Notes under the pieces: model-generated | What the model was told of the DNA's origin: nothing | What the model saw: the letters and a program-made list of their open reading frames with translations, nothing else | Databases searched by the model: none | In this document: piece after piece, positions 14,301 through 27,141 of the stretch | Position numbering within the stretch: position 1 is the stretch's first letter | How the letters are laid out: the number at the start of each line of letters is the position of its first letter | Assembly: GCA_028564675.1 (NCBI GenBank) | Contig: JAOVVO010000201.1 | Span: 1-64,000 of the forward strand | Direction of reading: 5' to 3' | DNA length: 64,000 bases | Source: Onchocerca lupi | Taxonomy: Eukaryota > Nematoda > Chromadorea > Rhabditida > Onchocercidae | Made by a program: the position numbers and the translations under genes

Positions 14301-17300
14301 TTATTGTTTTTAATTTGGATTAAAATTAAGTCCTTTGGTGCTTTTTGACGTAGGCGCTTCACTTCTCACGGAATAATTTTCTAACCTTTTCCTTTAAATT
14401 TCCTAATAATAACGACAATAATAATAATTATAATAACAATAATGAAAACTCATATAATCAAGTTGAAGTGCAAAAAATAATAATTCTTTGATATTCTTTT
14501 GCAAGAATATTTTGAAGTTATGGAAAACGAGAAAACGGGAAAAAAATTTTTTTTCACAGAAATTTTTTGGAAATAAAAGATTTTGCAACAGCGCAAAATT
14601 AATTTTAAGTTTGAAAATATTTTGAAATAATTTTTTTTTTCACTATTTCTTTTAGACAATATGTCACCAACAAATTTGAGAAAAGCATCACTATGTAAAC
14701 GAAGGCGGCAAGCAATCGTTGGTATACAGATTTCTTCTCTATAAAAGAATCAAAAATAATTTAGAAGAAATTTTCCTTTTTTTTTTTTTTTTTTTTTCAT
14801 TAGAGCAACTATGGATGATTGATGAAGAGACATTTCAAAAGATACTATATATAATATAATTCTTTAAGTCTCTTTTTACGATAATATATGATTGCTTTCT
14901 GAAAAATTCAAATATTTTCTTCTGTTTCATTCAATATTAATAATTTAGAAGAGTCCTTCCTTTTATATCTATTTCTAGAAAACTATTAAATAAGTTTTTC
15001 CTATCTGTCCTATATTTTAATATTTCTCGAATATGTATGTAACTTTAGTAATTCTTTTTAAAAATTTAAATCAAATTTTTTTGTTCAAAATTTAAATTAA
15101 ACTTTTGAATACTAAATGATTTCTCGAAAGTGAATATTTCGATAGTACGATTGAATGCATTTTGATTAATCAAGAATCATATGAGTTAGTGAAATGTTTT
15201 TCAAATGGATGAACGAAGAGGAAGCAATTAGGTAATATGAAGAGAGAGGATATCAGAAAAAAGGAGAAAATGGGAGAATGAGAAAGTAAAGAAAAGGTAC
15301 GTCACCTTTTCTTTCAGGATCTACCAGGTGTTCGAGTGGAAATTTCAAAGTTTTATCGTTTAACTTTTAAACGAAATGATAAAGCAATGTTCCTTGAATA
15401 TTTTGATCCTATTGATGACATATATTTCTCTTATTCAAAATGCTATCACCACTATTTGCCGTTTTTTTTTCAGCAAATCCGGAAACATCACCCGAAGAGG
15501 ATAGCTTATCTGGTGGCCCAAATGGCGGCGTTTCTATGATTGATCATTCCTGTAAGTCGCATTCATGAAATAGATTTATTCACAAATCTTTTGCTGAATT
15601 TTGCTATAAAGATGTTGGAATCATACAAAATAGCTCTTTGCTTTTTTTTCCTTTTTTTTTTCTTTGAAATAAATTGTAACTTGTAGTATACTTCCTGTAA
15701 CATTGTTGGAGTAAAATGATGAAATAAACTCGTCTTCGGATGGATCTTCTAATTTTGAATTTAATTTTTATAAGTTTTTTTTTTCTTAAAAACAAGCAAA
15801 ATTTTTAATTTCGATCTTTGGAAATTCACTGATATCGGTCTATGTTGAAAGTGATTATAGATAATTTATTATGAAATTGGGATAAGAACAGTTTACTGAT
15901 TGGTATTAATGATGGAATAATGGAAAACGTATTCGGGAAAATAAATATTTGAATTATCAAAGAATGAATCATTTAATAGCTCAGTGTATTTTGTATGTTG
16001 ATATAGCCTATCCAATACTTAATTACCGGAATTATCATATCTGTGATAATTCTTTCTCTTCTAAATCCTTTTTTATTCTTTCCCTACACAATAATTATTT
16101 TAGTTATAACAAATGACACCGGTTTCGGTGATGAAATTACGGGCACAAGTGTTGCAAATAATATATTATCACCATCACGTTTACTGCCACTTGTTTCGGA
16201 CTCACCAGTACGCAATAATCAATCTCATTCTTCCGGTATCTTATCGTTCATTATTTACTTATTTACCGATTAATATATTTACTTGTATACTTGTTTATTG
16301 TTAAATAGTTAATTTAATATTTATTTATTGTATCATTTTGCTAATTTCTACCTTATGCCATCCATGTTATTATTTATTACCGCCTAATTATGATTAAAAA
16401 TGTTAAGTCTTTTATTTCTGAATGCTAAATATGAATGTAACATTTCGAACTATTGATTTCTATCAATTTCTTTTGTTTATTTATCTTTTTTTGATGTTTG
16501 TTTTCTTTTATTAGCAGTTAGATTTATAGCCATAACGGATAGATGAATATTTCTCGTAAGATGAAGAGGCTGTTGCTATTAGAAACCGAAGCAGTTTTGC
16601 AATTTAGGTTGAGATGAAATTTCTTGATTTTACCGATTCTCTTCAAATTCTTATTGGCTATAAATCATAGCTTTAATCGGAAAATTGTTACAAGGATAAT
16701 GGATATGTTGACAGCAAAATTACTTACAATTTTTGCATCAATGCTTCACTGATAAATGAAAAGGAAATAGAAATAGAAAGAAAATTAGGAAGAGGAAAAT
16801 TTTCACCAATTGTTATGCTAAATCTGATAAATTTTTGAGGTAAATAAACAAATTATGACCAAGGAAAAGGAAGCGAATAGTAATTTGATGCGTGGAAAAA
16901 ATTTTAAAATTTTTTAAAAGTTTTAAATTAAAAAAATTTTCGGAATTTAGGAAGAAAAAAAAAAGGAAATTTTGCATCATCTTTATGATAATAGGCTAAT
17001 TATTGTAAATAATAGTAGTACTTTCCAATTATAAAATACTTCAAAAATATAGCTTTACCGTGGTAATTTATTAAAAAATGATAATTTGCTTAGCTGTTTT
17101 GTTTAATCATGCAAAGAGGCTTTTTTTTCTGGATGATTAAAGTACATTCATTTAGAAAAATAAATTGACAGAATGATTTCATTTAATATTTAATATGAGA
17201 AATGAATTTTTTCAGCTTGGGCACATTTGTATAGGTGGAAGGAAAAAGAACGGATGGATGAACGTGGTGTGACACTTACCGGACAATTCGTCGCTGTTGG

Positions 17301-18204
17301 ATTATTGGCTCATACCGTACACGATGGACAAAATGTTTGTATCCAATGGGATATTGATAATGAAGCATCATTTGCATTGATTAGGCAATTGGATGCGGAT
17401 GAAATATATGAAGTATGGCTGTATAATAGGTATAGTTTTTCTTAATGATCTCTTAAAAAAAAAAGAAAGAAAATTCATTAAAATTTATCAGTAAAATTCG
17501 AATTAGTCTCGAGAATTGCATTAAATTAAATCATTGCTTTGGATTTTTTCTTTTCTTTTTCTTTTTTTTTTTTTAAATAACTTTATCGGAAAATTGCAGA
17601 AAATAGTCTATATTTTGTGGTAGCTTGTGTGATATATGTGTAATTTGTAATAGCTTTTTGGAAATGAATAATTGAAAGAAAAAATGAAAAATTACAACGA
17701 AAATTTTTTATTGATATAGCATAGAAAATATAAGAGACGAAAGTTTAAAGTATCAAGACCATAGTATGATTATTTATTCTTAGGAGTAATTTTTTTTTTG
17801 TTTAGAAGACAAATAAGTGATTAAATTGTGAAATAAGAAATAAGTGGATTAGCAGGGGAAATATATAATAATTTTTGCAGTGATGATATGGTGATAATTA
17901 ATATAATGATAGTTGCAGTGGTGATAAGCCGTTGTTCATTTCCATCGCATCATCGTTTAGTTTGCAAAAATCAGAAACAATCAGAAGGGTGAGTAACGGG
18001 TATTGTTATCGAGTTCATCGTGGAACTAATAATTCGTTACTGAATGCGAACACCGAAACTCCTTTCGCAAAGCATGATCCGGCTAATACGCTCAGTTTTT
18101 TGAATATCAGTGTTGGCAAGGGATGGGGCGAGAAATATCATCGAATAAATCACACCGATACACCATGTCGTTATGAGGTCATCTTTATGCCGGATAATCC
18201 ATGA
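11345..18204 (+). CDS. Inhibitory-type SMAD (SMAD6/7-like), complete, 9 exons, 429 aa
   Basis: Exons: 11345-11403, 12249-12357, 12804-13031, 13346-13463, 14656-14721, 15474-15551, 16104-16235, 17216-17429, 17919-18204. All phases agree and give 429 aa, close to vertebrate SMAD7. The N-terminal MH1 domain (about residues 1-170) has ILKAVESGG, LPYLCCKLWRW and SCCNPYHY. The four zinc ligands appear to be C68, C146, C160 and H165. A low-complexity linker (172-263, exons 5-7) is followed by the MH2 domain (about 265-429), with VWLYNRSGDKPLFIS and VGKGWGEKYHR. The protein ends a few residues after the TPCRYEVIF strand and has no SSxS tail, so it should not be receptor-activated. I-SMADs bind type I receptors and damp TGF-beta/BMP signalling; C. 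elegans TAG-68 is a plausible counterpart. No PPxY motif for SMURF-type ligases is visible in the linker. Exon 6 lies inside duplicated DNA (see findings). Introns are AT-rich. A possible AATAAA lies near 18423. Identity as a SMAD is secure; the inhibitory class is inferred. Confidence 0.9.
11550..11905. repeat. Dispersed repeat copy A, in SMAD intron 1
   Basis: About 350 bp here matches 21563-21915 in the same orientation. Matching blocks include ACATCCAATATCTACGCTTC, GAAGACGTTTCGTCCC and AGCTATCCTGAGGG. Similarity looks high (roughly 80-85% by eye) over the first 230 bp and fades after that. No intact open frame is shared. Confidence 0.85.
15223..15560. repeat. Dispersed repeat copy B, spanning SMAD exon 6
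   Basis: This stretch, covering the end of SMAD intron 5, exon 6 (15474-15551) and its donor, matches 21191-21540 in the same orientation. The best blocks are TACGTCACCTTTTCT, CAGGATCTACCAGGTG and TGTTCCTTGAATATTTTGAT. Similarity is weaker but still visible across the exon (GCGTTTCTATGATTGA against GCGTTTCTATTATTGA). Confidence 0.85.
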
Positions 18205-21190
18205 ATTGTTCCATTAAGCAATCCATATCTAATCAAATGCTGCTAGAAAAATTTGATCAACTGCAAATGAAAATTCTAGTATTTTTCTTTCGAAATAATT
18301 TCTTTTTTGAATGATTGAGAAAAAATTTTTAATTTTTAAATTCCAGAACAAGAAAGAATTGTGAATGTATTATTGCAAATATTAATTAAATGATAATTAA
18401 TTATAGCTAAATAGTTTGAAATAAATAAAATTAAATTAATATGTCGAATATTTGAGAATAAATGATCTCAAGGCTATGCTTATTTCTTTCCGTTGATAAT
18501 TCATTTTTCTTTCGTTTTTTTTCCATAAATATTCTTTGTATTCGTTTTCCTCTTCATTATCAGTTTTATTCTTGTCTAGTCAATCGTTTTCACTTTGTTT
18601 TTTGTCAATCAAACAAATGAGGAAATAGTAATGAAATGATATGAAGAGATCAAAGGATCACTTTCCGGATATCATCGATCCAAATTTCTGGAATTTTTTT
18701 CCTTTCCATTGTAAACTTGTTGGCATACATAAAGAAGTGCTTTGGAATTTGTTTCAACACTTTACGCCAATCATTTTATCAGTAAACTGGAAGAACTTTG
18801 AAATTGATATCCTGAAAATTCTCTATAATATCCAAATACTCGCTTCATTGAGGCATTCCGAAAATTTTTTATGCTGGATATCGTAACAGTAGCCTCCAAA
18901 TTATGAATAAATTTTCCCCTCTCCCCTCCCTCTCCTTCCCAGATTAGTTATTAAAAATGAAATTTTAATTTCATCAATCATTCTTTATCATTGTAAAAAA
19001 TTATCTTCGGTTTTAAAAAATTTTAAAATGTTTGAATTTACGGTTCCTCTATCTTTCAAACTTCATCATCTTTCAATGGTTTCTTTTTTCTTTTTTTGCT
19101 TGAAATTTGTTCAAAATTTCAAGTTTTTGTTTTTTTTTTCTCCTTTTTATTTTTGAACTAAATTATCGTTGCAAATAATTTGTTTTGATTTGTTAAAATA
19201 TGCAACATTCCCACTGTGATTCACGTACTTCATTCATCTATTAATGATGTTTTTGTTATTTGCATTGGTAATGTTTCTGATAAAGCTTTAAGACTTACCC
19301 TGATTTTCTGATAAAGAAATCTGAAAAACTTTAGTCTGATTTCCTTTTTTCCATCCTGTTCACTTCCTTTTTATAACTTGATTAAAAATTGAATGTAATA
19401 GTTCATAGATCACTTCGGGAATTTCCTTTATATATTTGTGCTAATTTATGAAATTGCAAAATTTATTTTTGAAATTCTAAAAAATGCTTAAATGATAAAA
19501 TTCTTATTTCTTGCCCAATTCGGAAATGATAAACGAATTTGGCTTTCTATTGATGATTTCTAATTTTTTTTTCCTACTTTCAGCATCATTTTTAAAAATA
19601 CCTGTATTGACGGAAAGTCTGCTACCCAGTCATATAGTGCTATCAAAAGTCGTTGAAAAGAGAAATAAAACTATTCAGCTTAATTAGCTAATTAGATTAT
19701 TGCGTGCATTATTTTTTTTCTTTTTTTGCCATGCAAATTACTCATTAATTGTGTCTAGAAAATGACATTCATTCATTAATTTTCTCTTATTAAATCTCAA
19801 ATAACTTTTTTTTTTAAAAATAAAAAATTTTAGTTTTTAACTTTTTTGTCTTTTTTAGAATTAAATTTTGTTTTGTCAGTAAGCATCCAAATTTTTTATA
19901 CTCTTTTAACTGTGCTTTATTTTTACATCACTGATTTAGGTACTAATCAATATTGATATATGCATTTTCACTAATACTTTTGCCACTATTACTACCACTA
20001 CCAATCATTTTCTCCTATTTGTTGTAATACGAAAAATGAATGATCTAATCAAGCTAATTCTGAAAGCATTTCAGATTAAATTTCAAGAAGCAAGAATTCC
20101 ATTCTTCTTCATCATTTCTTGAAAAATAGCAATAAATGAGAAGAGTGAAATTCTGAAATAAATAAACTATCAGCCAGAATTCAAGCTTAAGTATCAGGAA
20201 AAGGGTGCATTTTTTCGTTTTAAATTGATAAAAAGATTTGTTCAAATTGAAAAACAAAGAAACTTCACTTTGTTAATTATTTATTAAAATATGGAAAATT
20301 CATTTTTATCATCTTACTGATAACTTTTACTCACAAACTCATTGAATTGCTTTTTGAAATCTATTTTACCACATGTATATATATATTTAGTTTTGTTATA
20401 TTTTCTTTTTGACTTTTTTCTTTCTTTTCTTTAAACATAATTGTTGAATCGTATTTTCATGAACACACATGCATAGAACATATTTAAACAATGAAATTGT
20501 TCTGTCTTTATGTATCGTTTTTTTAATATTTTCATTTTCTATTAAATTTTTCCGAACTGCTTTCTTCTTTTTCTTTTCCAAATTTATGATTTTAATATTT
20601 CTGCTTTGCTACTTAATATCTTATAAGCCGGAAAAATTGGATGGTGAAATTTTGAATCTTTATTGTTGCATATAACTCGATTTCATCAAACCAAACTAAC
20701 TTGTATCTTTCAATGACAGCTAACTAGAAAGGAAGAAAATCCTTTTTTTTTTTTTTTTTTTTATGATGTAACGAATTATTGATTTCGAAAAAGTGGCTTG
20801 AAAATTAATATAATGCATCTTATAATACTAATAACGTAAAATAAAATACTGAATGTTTAATGAACAAAAAGCAGTATGAATTGGAAAATTTAAAATATAT
20901 TTCTAAAATTAAAATGCCGAAAAAAAAGGAGTCAATTTATCCAAATTTACCAACAAATGGAAAATATGAAGAGGTTAATTTATAAAAATTCTTATAAGTA
21001 ATATTCTTCGAGAATTATATTTTGAATTTTGATCGAAATATTTAATTCAAGTAAAGAATTCAAACCAATGAATAGCAAATCTTGTGATGTAGGATTTTAT
21101 GCAGTTTACGTGGTCTATTTTTGCTCTGTAGAATTTTATGTGATTTTTTATTGTCAGCATTATATGTAAGCATAACTATGTATCATAGCA

Positions 21191-21923
21191 GTTGGGTAAT
21201 ATGGAAAGAATATCAAAAAAAAAAAAAAATAAAAAAGAAAGGAAATGGGAGAATGAGAAAATAAGGAAAAGATACGTCACCTTTTCTCTCAGGATCTACC
21301 AGGTGTTTCGAGTGGAAATTTCAAACTTTTGGCAGTAAAATCTTAAAGGAAATGATTAATTAATGTTCCTTGAATATTTTGATTCTATTGATGACATATA
21401 TTTCTCTCATTCAGAATTCTATTATCGGTATTGTTGTTTATCCAGTAAATCCAGGATTATCTTCCCGAAAAAGGAAAGGCATGTTTCTTTTGTTTTCCAA
21501 CTGGCGCGTTTCTATTATTGACATTTCTTGCATTAAAATGAGAGAGAAATTAAATTATTTGGTCCATTTCATAGCGTCAATTCTACTTATCAAAAATGGC
21601 GTACGTGAAGCACACATCCAATATCTATGCTTCATTCAAGCAAAACAAGACGTCATACTCATTGAAAGTTTGAGAACAGGTTGAAGACGTTTCGTCCCAC
21701 AATTCCTCTAATCATTCGCTGCTTTACCGAATATAACAGCTTCATTACGTACTGCAGCTATCCTGAGGGAAACTTCAGAGGGAACCAGCTAGTACTTCGA
21801 TTAGTTTTTCCTTTTATTCCGAATCAGACCATCGATTTGTACATCAGAATCGTTTCGGATTCCATCAGAGTTTCCTCTGGTAGAGTTCTACTCAAGTATA
21901 GTTCACCATCTTTCATGTATTAA
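21191..21923. repeat. Composite copy of two SMAD-locus segments (copies B then A fused)
   Basis: 21191-21540 resembles 15223-15560, and 21563-21915 resembles 11550-11905. The two parts are adjacent here but about 3.3 kb apart, and in the opposite order, in the SMAD gene. The segment corresponding to SMAD exon 6 (about 21441-21518) no longer keeps the exon reading. It could be a rearranged pseudogene fragment or the more complete copy of a mobile repeat whose pieces lie in SMAD introns. Confidence 0.8.
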
Positions 21924-22088
21924 AATTGCGAAAAAATTTTAATTTCATTCATCCTTTTATGTGAACTACTCAAATGTTAACGTATAAATGATATTTGATC
22001 TTGTTTCAATACTAATGACGTATAGTAATGATAACAGCACAAATATTTATTTTCTGCAAATTTTTTTGGAGTAAAAATTTAATAAATC

Positions 22089-22200
22089 GATTCAAGGCAG
22101 TTATGTATATATGAATGAAAATTAACAAAATAATTCAGGGCAGTTATGTATATTTGCGAATAGAAATTAATAAAATAATTTAAGGCAGTGATACAAATAT
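22089..22200. repeat. Short tandem repeat, unit about 44 bp, 2.5 copies
   Basis: The unit ATTCAAGGCAGTTATGTATA followed by an A-rich half ending AACAAAATA appears at about 22090 and 22133. A partial third unit (TTTAAGGCAGTGATA) starts near 22179. Non-coding. Confidence 0.8.
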
Positions 22201-23537
22201 GCTTATATGTTTATATCAAAAAAAAAAAAAAAACTCTGATAATACAGTGATGCTTCGATGAAGTCACAAATTTGGTTTATTTTGAATACGAAATTCAAAT
22301 TCAAAACTTCGCAAATTTAAAATAGAAGCAAATATTGCTAAATGACATTTGAATCATACATATATAAATTAATTATTGTTAAATTGATTATTGTTCATTT
22401 GAGTTATTAATATGGAAGCATCACTACTTTTAATACATGTGATGGCAGTTAATTGCATCAAAATGTATGCTTGTAATGATAAATAAAAACAATCACAACG
22501 AAATTTTTTTAATGATGGAAGGAAGAAAGGTAACAATGAAACTGACAGAAATGATTGATAGAAGTGATTAAAATTATCACTTAATGAACGAATAGAAATT
22601 AGGAACTTATACTAATTGTTTCGTACAGTAGGAAAAATTTAGTATAGGATAGAATTCAAAAAAGAAAGAATCTACAGAAGAAAATTGATAAAGAAATTAA
22701 AAATAATTAATTTCAAGGATATATTAGGAAAAATTGGATTACTAATCAAAATTTTATATTTTTATTTAACATTCATTATATGATTTCATAAAAATGATGA
22801 AAATAATCAAATTATAGAAAATAATGAAGAGAAATGCTATTTGTTAATAAATTGATTCTTTTAAGAATTTATAAATAATTTGAATATTTATTGGGAAAGT
22901 TGATAATACTTAAATCGGTTACGATAAATGTCACAAAATATGTCACATGGGATAATTTAGAATTGTCTCAAAGGTTTGTTTAAAAAAAAAAAAAAAAAAA
23001 AAACTATGTCAAAAAATCGCACAACAAATAAACTTTTGGTGAATATGATAGAAACGACCGGTAATCGCAATTTATAAATGAATAAAGAGAAATGGAAAAT
23101 AATTAGTATCATGCAGCATTTGCATGCCGTAGTATGATGAACGAATCACATAGGACATGCATTTAAACATGCTAATCTTCATACAAATTTGCAGTCTGAA
23201 GGCATGCATTTGCATGCAGCAGATGATGGAAAAACTTGCTTCATCATGCTGCAAAAGAAAAAAAGGATTTTTTTTCACTGTTCGCCAACATAGAAATACG
23301 ATATTTTCGATTAAAATCTTATCAAGTGCAAAATATGGCCGAGAGAGAACCTACGAATTACATTTTTTATCTTTTTATCGAAAATTTTTTTGAAATTTTA
23401 ATATAAATCTTCCTGGAAATGATGCAAACATAGGTGAATAAAAGACATGCAATCTTTCAAAAAGTCTGTAATTACTCTAATCGATAAATGTTCAAAACTA
23501 GACAAAGAAAAAAAAATCGAACCTGTTATTAATGAAA

Positions 23538-26277
23538 TTACAGTCGTCGAGAATGCTGATAAAATTTCCACCTTTCATCAGGTTCATCATCCATCGAGAA
23601 TGGTTGTTGCTCATTTGCCGTAGGATAATTTTGTTCATATTGTTGCTGTTCATATCTAAGTCGTCCTTCTTCATTTTCAAGATTTTCTAGCTTACGTTTA
23701 ATTTGTTGTTGTCTATGGCGTAGTAATTGTTGATATTGTTGATTATATTGTGATTGTTGATTGTAAATTCTAGAAATTTTACCAAATGTAATCTTTTTTA
23801 AAAAACTTATCAACAGTCGAGATTTTCAACTTAAAAACATTTAACTAAATAAATAATAGTAATAATTTATTGCTTCATCTTCCAATCTTATAATTTTTGA
23901 TAAAATTTGATATGAATTTTTTATCATGAAATGAGAATGAATGATTTGCATTAAGAAAATACGATATATCTGATTGCTGAATGCCTGATTTGTTTGATTA
24001 ATTCGATTGATATCGATGATCGATTCCAGTCAATTTTAATCAAATTAAAACAATAGTACTGATTGGAAATGTTTTAATGATTTAAATCATCAATTTCATT
24101 CAGGAATTTCGTTGGATTAAACATTTGATTGAATCGATTTTCTAATTGGGTTATTTACTATTGGAGTTTAATATATTTAAAAAAGTACAATTGGTGTTCT
24201 TCTTTTGGAGTACGATAAAATACATAATCTTCCGATTTTCCGGCTTCCGGATCATTCGGATCACAACTTACAAGAATGTATACATTTTGTTGATAGAAGA
24301 ATGGATCATCAACATATGATATCTATAAATTAATTTCGTATCAATATGATGATAATATTCTAATAAGTAATTAATGAAAATGAGTTGTATTTAAGAAAGA
24401 GAAGAAGGAAAACATTGCAATTCTATCCTAACGATGAAAGTGGGAAAATAATTGTTAGATAAAAAATGAAATTTAAAAAATTCGATTGAATTTTTCATTT
24501 TTATGCAAAAAGAATAGTTTCAAAAAAAAAAAAAAAAGAATTCTCTTTTAACCCATAAAAATATGCGTCATCAATAAAATGCAATACACTAATATGAATT
24601 TAACTTCAATTCAAAAATAGATTCTCTTTTTTAATCGAAGCTTCCAATCAGAAACTAACGAATGACTGACATACATCATAAGCGAAATTTCCGTAGATGA
24701 AAAGTATGAAATATTTCAAAATAAATATTTCATTAATTTTTAATTAGAAGGCGAATTAATAGCATGCATGTTCAGCAAATTCAGCTTGAACTTAAAAAAT
24801 GATTTTCTTTTCGATTAAAACTTCCAAATGTCTTTTTTTTCTTGGACAACTTTTTTGATTTTATTCTTTCTCTTCCATTTTCAATTTGAATGATACGATT
24901 TCGCTGCAAGTTTTCTATATTCTAATGAAGATAAATTATTTATTCATCAATTATTGTATTTGTTTACCTTAATATAGGCATTTTCTTGATCGATACCTTC
25001 GGCAAATGCTTCCCTCATCGATGCACTACCGTACCACGCTTCATTCCTCGTCCAACTTACAATCTTGGCTACTTGTCTACTACGATACCCGATTGTATCA
25101 TGAATGTTAGCTTGGCCAGCCTGTACGAATTTAAATCTAAAAAATTACAGATGGCCAAGAGAATGCATTCATTAACCGGAAAATAATTAGAATTTTGATC
25201 TTCGCATTTGTCACTTCTCAATTCAATTTGAATTGCAGCTTCGGTTGATTTCTTATTTGGTTATATTTTGCTTCTCTTTTATTTCTTCTACCCTTTATCT
25301 CTCCATCCCATAATGATAATTTTAAAAATCTGATAGGATAAAGAGGTGAGAATGTGGAAACTATTGTATTTCTAATCATAAATTCTGGAAAAAAATTAAA
25401 AATCAAATATTATGCAAAAATTCTAGTTAAAAATTGCAAAAAAGGGATATAATTTTCCAAAGAATTACGCTAAATTTCCATTCCTATTACTTCTGGAAAG
25501 TATACGAAAACCACCACAAGTCGTTTTGGCCTTATAATAACGATCCACAAAACGAGCACAAACTCCGTTTTGCACCAAATATGCATGGCCAAATGTTTCA
25601 TAATGGCCAAGTTCGTCATACATTACCCTAAATATGAACAAACTATTGGCATTTAAATTTCTAAGATTTTATATTATTATTATTAGTCATTTCTGATGCA
25701 AATACCAACTTAGATCTGAATGCTAGACTAGAAATTAAAATTAATATTAGGGAAAAGGGGAAAAAAAGATGGTATAGAAATATGATCTAATTTCTATCAA
25801 TTTAATTCGTATTTTATTTATATCTAATCAACTTAATTTATATTGTGATTAATCACATTTCTTCAAATGTTTATTGTTACAACTTAACATTTATCCAAAT
25901 AGGTCATCCAAACTGAATAAATGAGTCAATAATTCAAAATTGAATTGAAAAAATCCTCAAATAAGATAAGATTTACCAAAAAGCGATATATTCTCTCCTC
26001 GTGGGTTTTGTAACATGAGCAATGTGAAATGTTAAAAAATCTTTAATCGTTCGACCACCGAGCAAAGAACCATCACTGCTGACCGTTGTCCAGTACTCTT
26101 CACCGATCTCAAATCATTTTTGATTTTGAAATGAAATGACCATTAATAAGTGAAAAAATAATTATAAGGTGTCAATTAATTTAGAATAAATAATTACTTA
26201 ATTTATTGATGAAAGAAAAAAAAAATTACCCATTTTGCATCGGATATAGCGAATATGAAGAAGGTGACGAGCAACAT
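23538..26277 (-). CDS. Unrecognised predicted secreted protein with Gln-rich C-terminal tail, multi-exon
   Basis: Minus-strand exons, 5' to 3': 26277-26230, 26107-25977, 25627-25491, 25136-24968, 24322-24189 and a probable last exon 23769-23538. The ATG at 26277 starts MLLVTFFIFAISDAKW, a good signal peptide, so secretion or ER entry is likely. The body has motifs such as GEEYWTTVSSDGSLLGGRT, EYIAFWVMYDELGHYETFGH, IVSWTRNEAWYG and YVDDPFFYQQNVYILV. The last exon is Q-rich with a charged, coiled-coil-like part (QIKRKLENLENEEGRLRYEQ). Two points are unresolved. The exon 3 donor leaves one base while exon 4 needs two, so a small exon or sequence error may lie in 25137-25490. Exon 5 could instead run to a stop at 24158, leaving the Q-rich exon to another transcript; the phase-matching donor at 24189 (TT|GTACTT) favours joining. 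No family recognised; no function assigned. Confidence 0.6.
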
Positions 26278-27108
26278 TGGTTTGAATTTTTGCTAAAAAA
26301 ATTTCTTTCTTAAAAAACTAATTTCATCCATGGAAATATGAATTTTTCAAATCTCTCAGATGCGAAAGAATACAAATTGCAATAGAATTTGAATAAATAT
26401 TAAGTTTTTGAAATTTTACAATATCGTAAAATTGTGAAAAAAATTGATAGAAAAAATTTACAATGTCATAAAAATTGAGAAAAAATTGATAACTGAAGCA
26501 CTGATAGGTGACAGTAAATTAAAAAAGATAAAAGATTATTAGTACATAATGCACACCATATTTAACTGTCATAGCAAATCGAATTCAAAGTTTTATTTCA
26601 AAATAAACGAGTGAAATTTTCAAGAATAAGTAATTAAATGAGAAAAACAAAAACATTGATAGTTGACAGTAAATTTATAAAAATAAATAAATGTTAGTTG
26701 CATAAATATAATTTAATTTATTATAAATTGTCTAAAATTACAGAATTGTTTATTTGAATTTCAAAAAATATCTTCAGCCAAATTATATAAATATTTGAAA
26801 TCAGGCTAAAAGTTACGAAAATAATTTCTTGTAGTTGAATTCAAATTATAGCTGCAGATCAAATTTCAATGAAAGGTAGTTTATTTCAATTCTTTTGAAG
26901 TATTTGATGAAAGAAGGAATTCAAGAAAAAGAAAATTTTTAAATCAAGAAAAGAACGCTAATAGTATAAAAAAAAAAATCAAGCAAAATAATATTACGAT
27001 AGGATTGTCAAAAAATGAAAATCCTAGACTTAGGAAAAAAGAGAAACGCTCCAAATATATTAAAAACTGAATTCAAAAAATTCTCATCGTCATTTCAATT
27101 GTCTCTAT

Positions 27109-27141
<33 letters not shown>

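Larger units (their letters stand above)
18205..23537. other. Intergenic stretch without a supported gene
   Basis: This lies between the 3' ends of two convergent genes. It is AT-rich and has several poly-A/T runs (for example 20741-20761, 22981-23003). It holds the composite repeat at 21191-21923 and a small tandem repeat at 22089-22200. Open frames here are short and low-complexity. Those at 21370-21684 and 21681-21923 fall inside the repeat and resemble no family I know. Confidence 0.6.

Noticed and set aside
21370..21923. Two overlapping plus-strand frames (104 and 80 codons)
   Set aside because: They lie within the composite repeat, are not open in its other copies, and resemble no transposase or reverse transcriptase.
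23109..23245. Repeated GCATGC/TTTGCATGC words suggesting a long inverted repeat
   Set aside because: The words are individually self-complementary and irregularly spaced, so no convincing single stem could be drawn.
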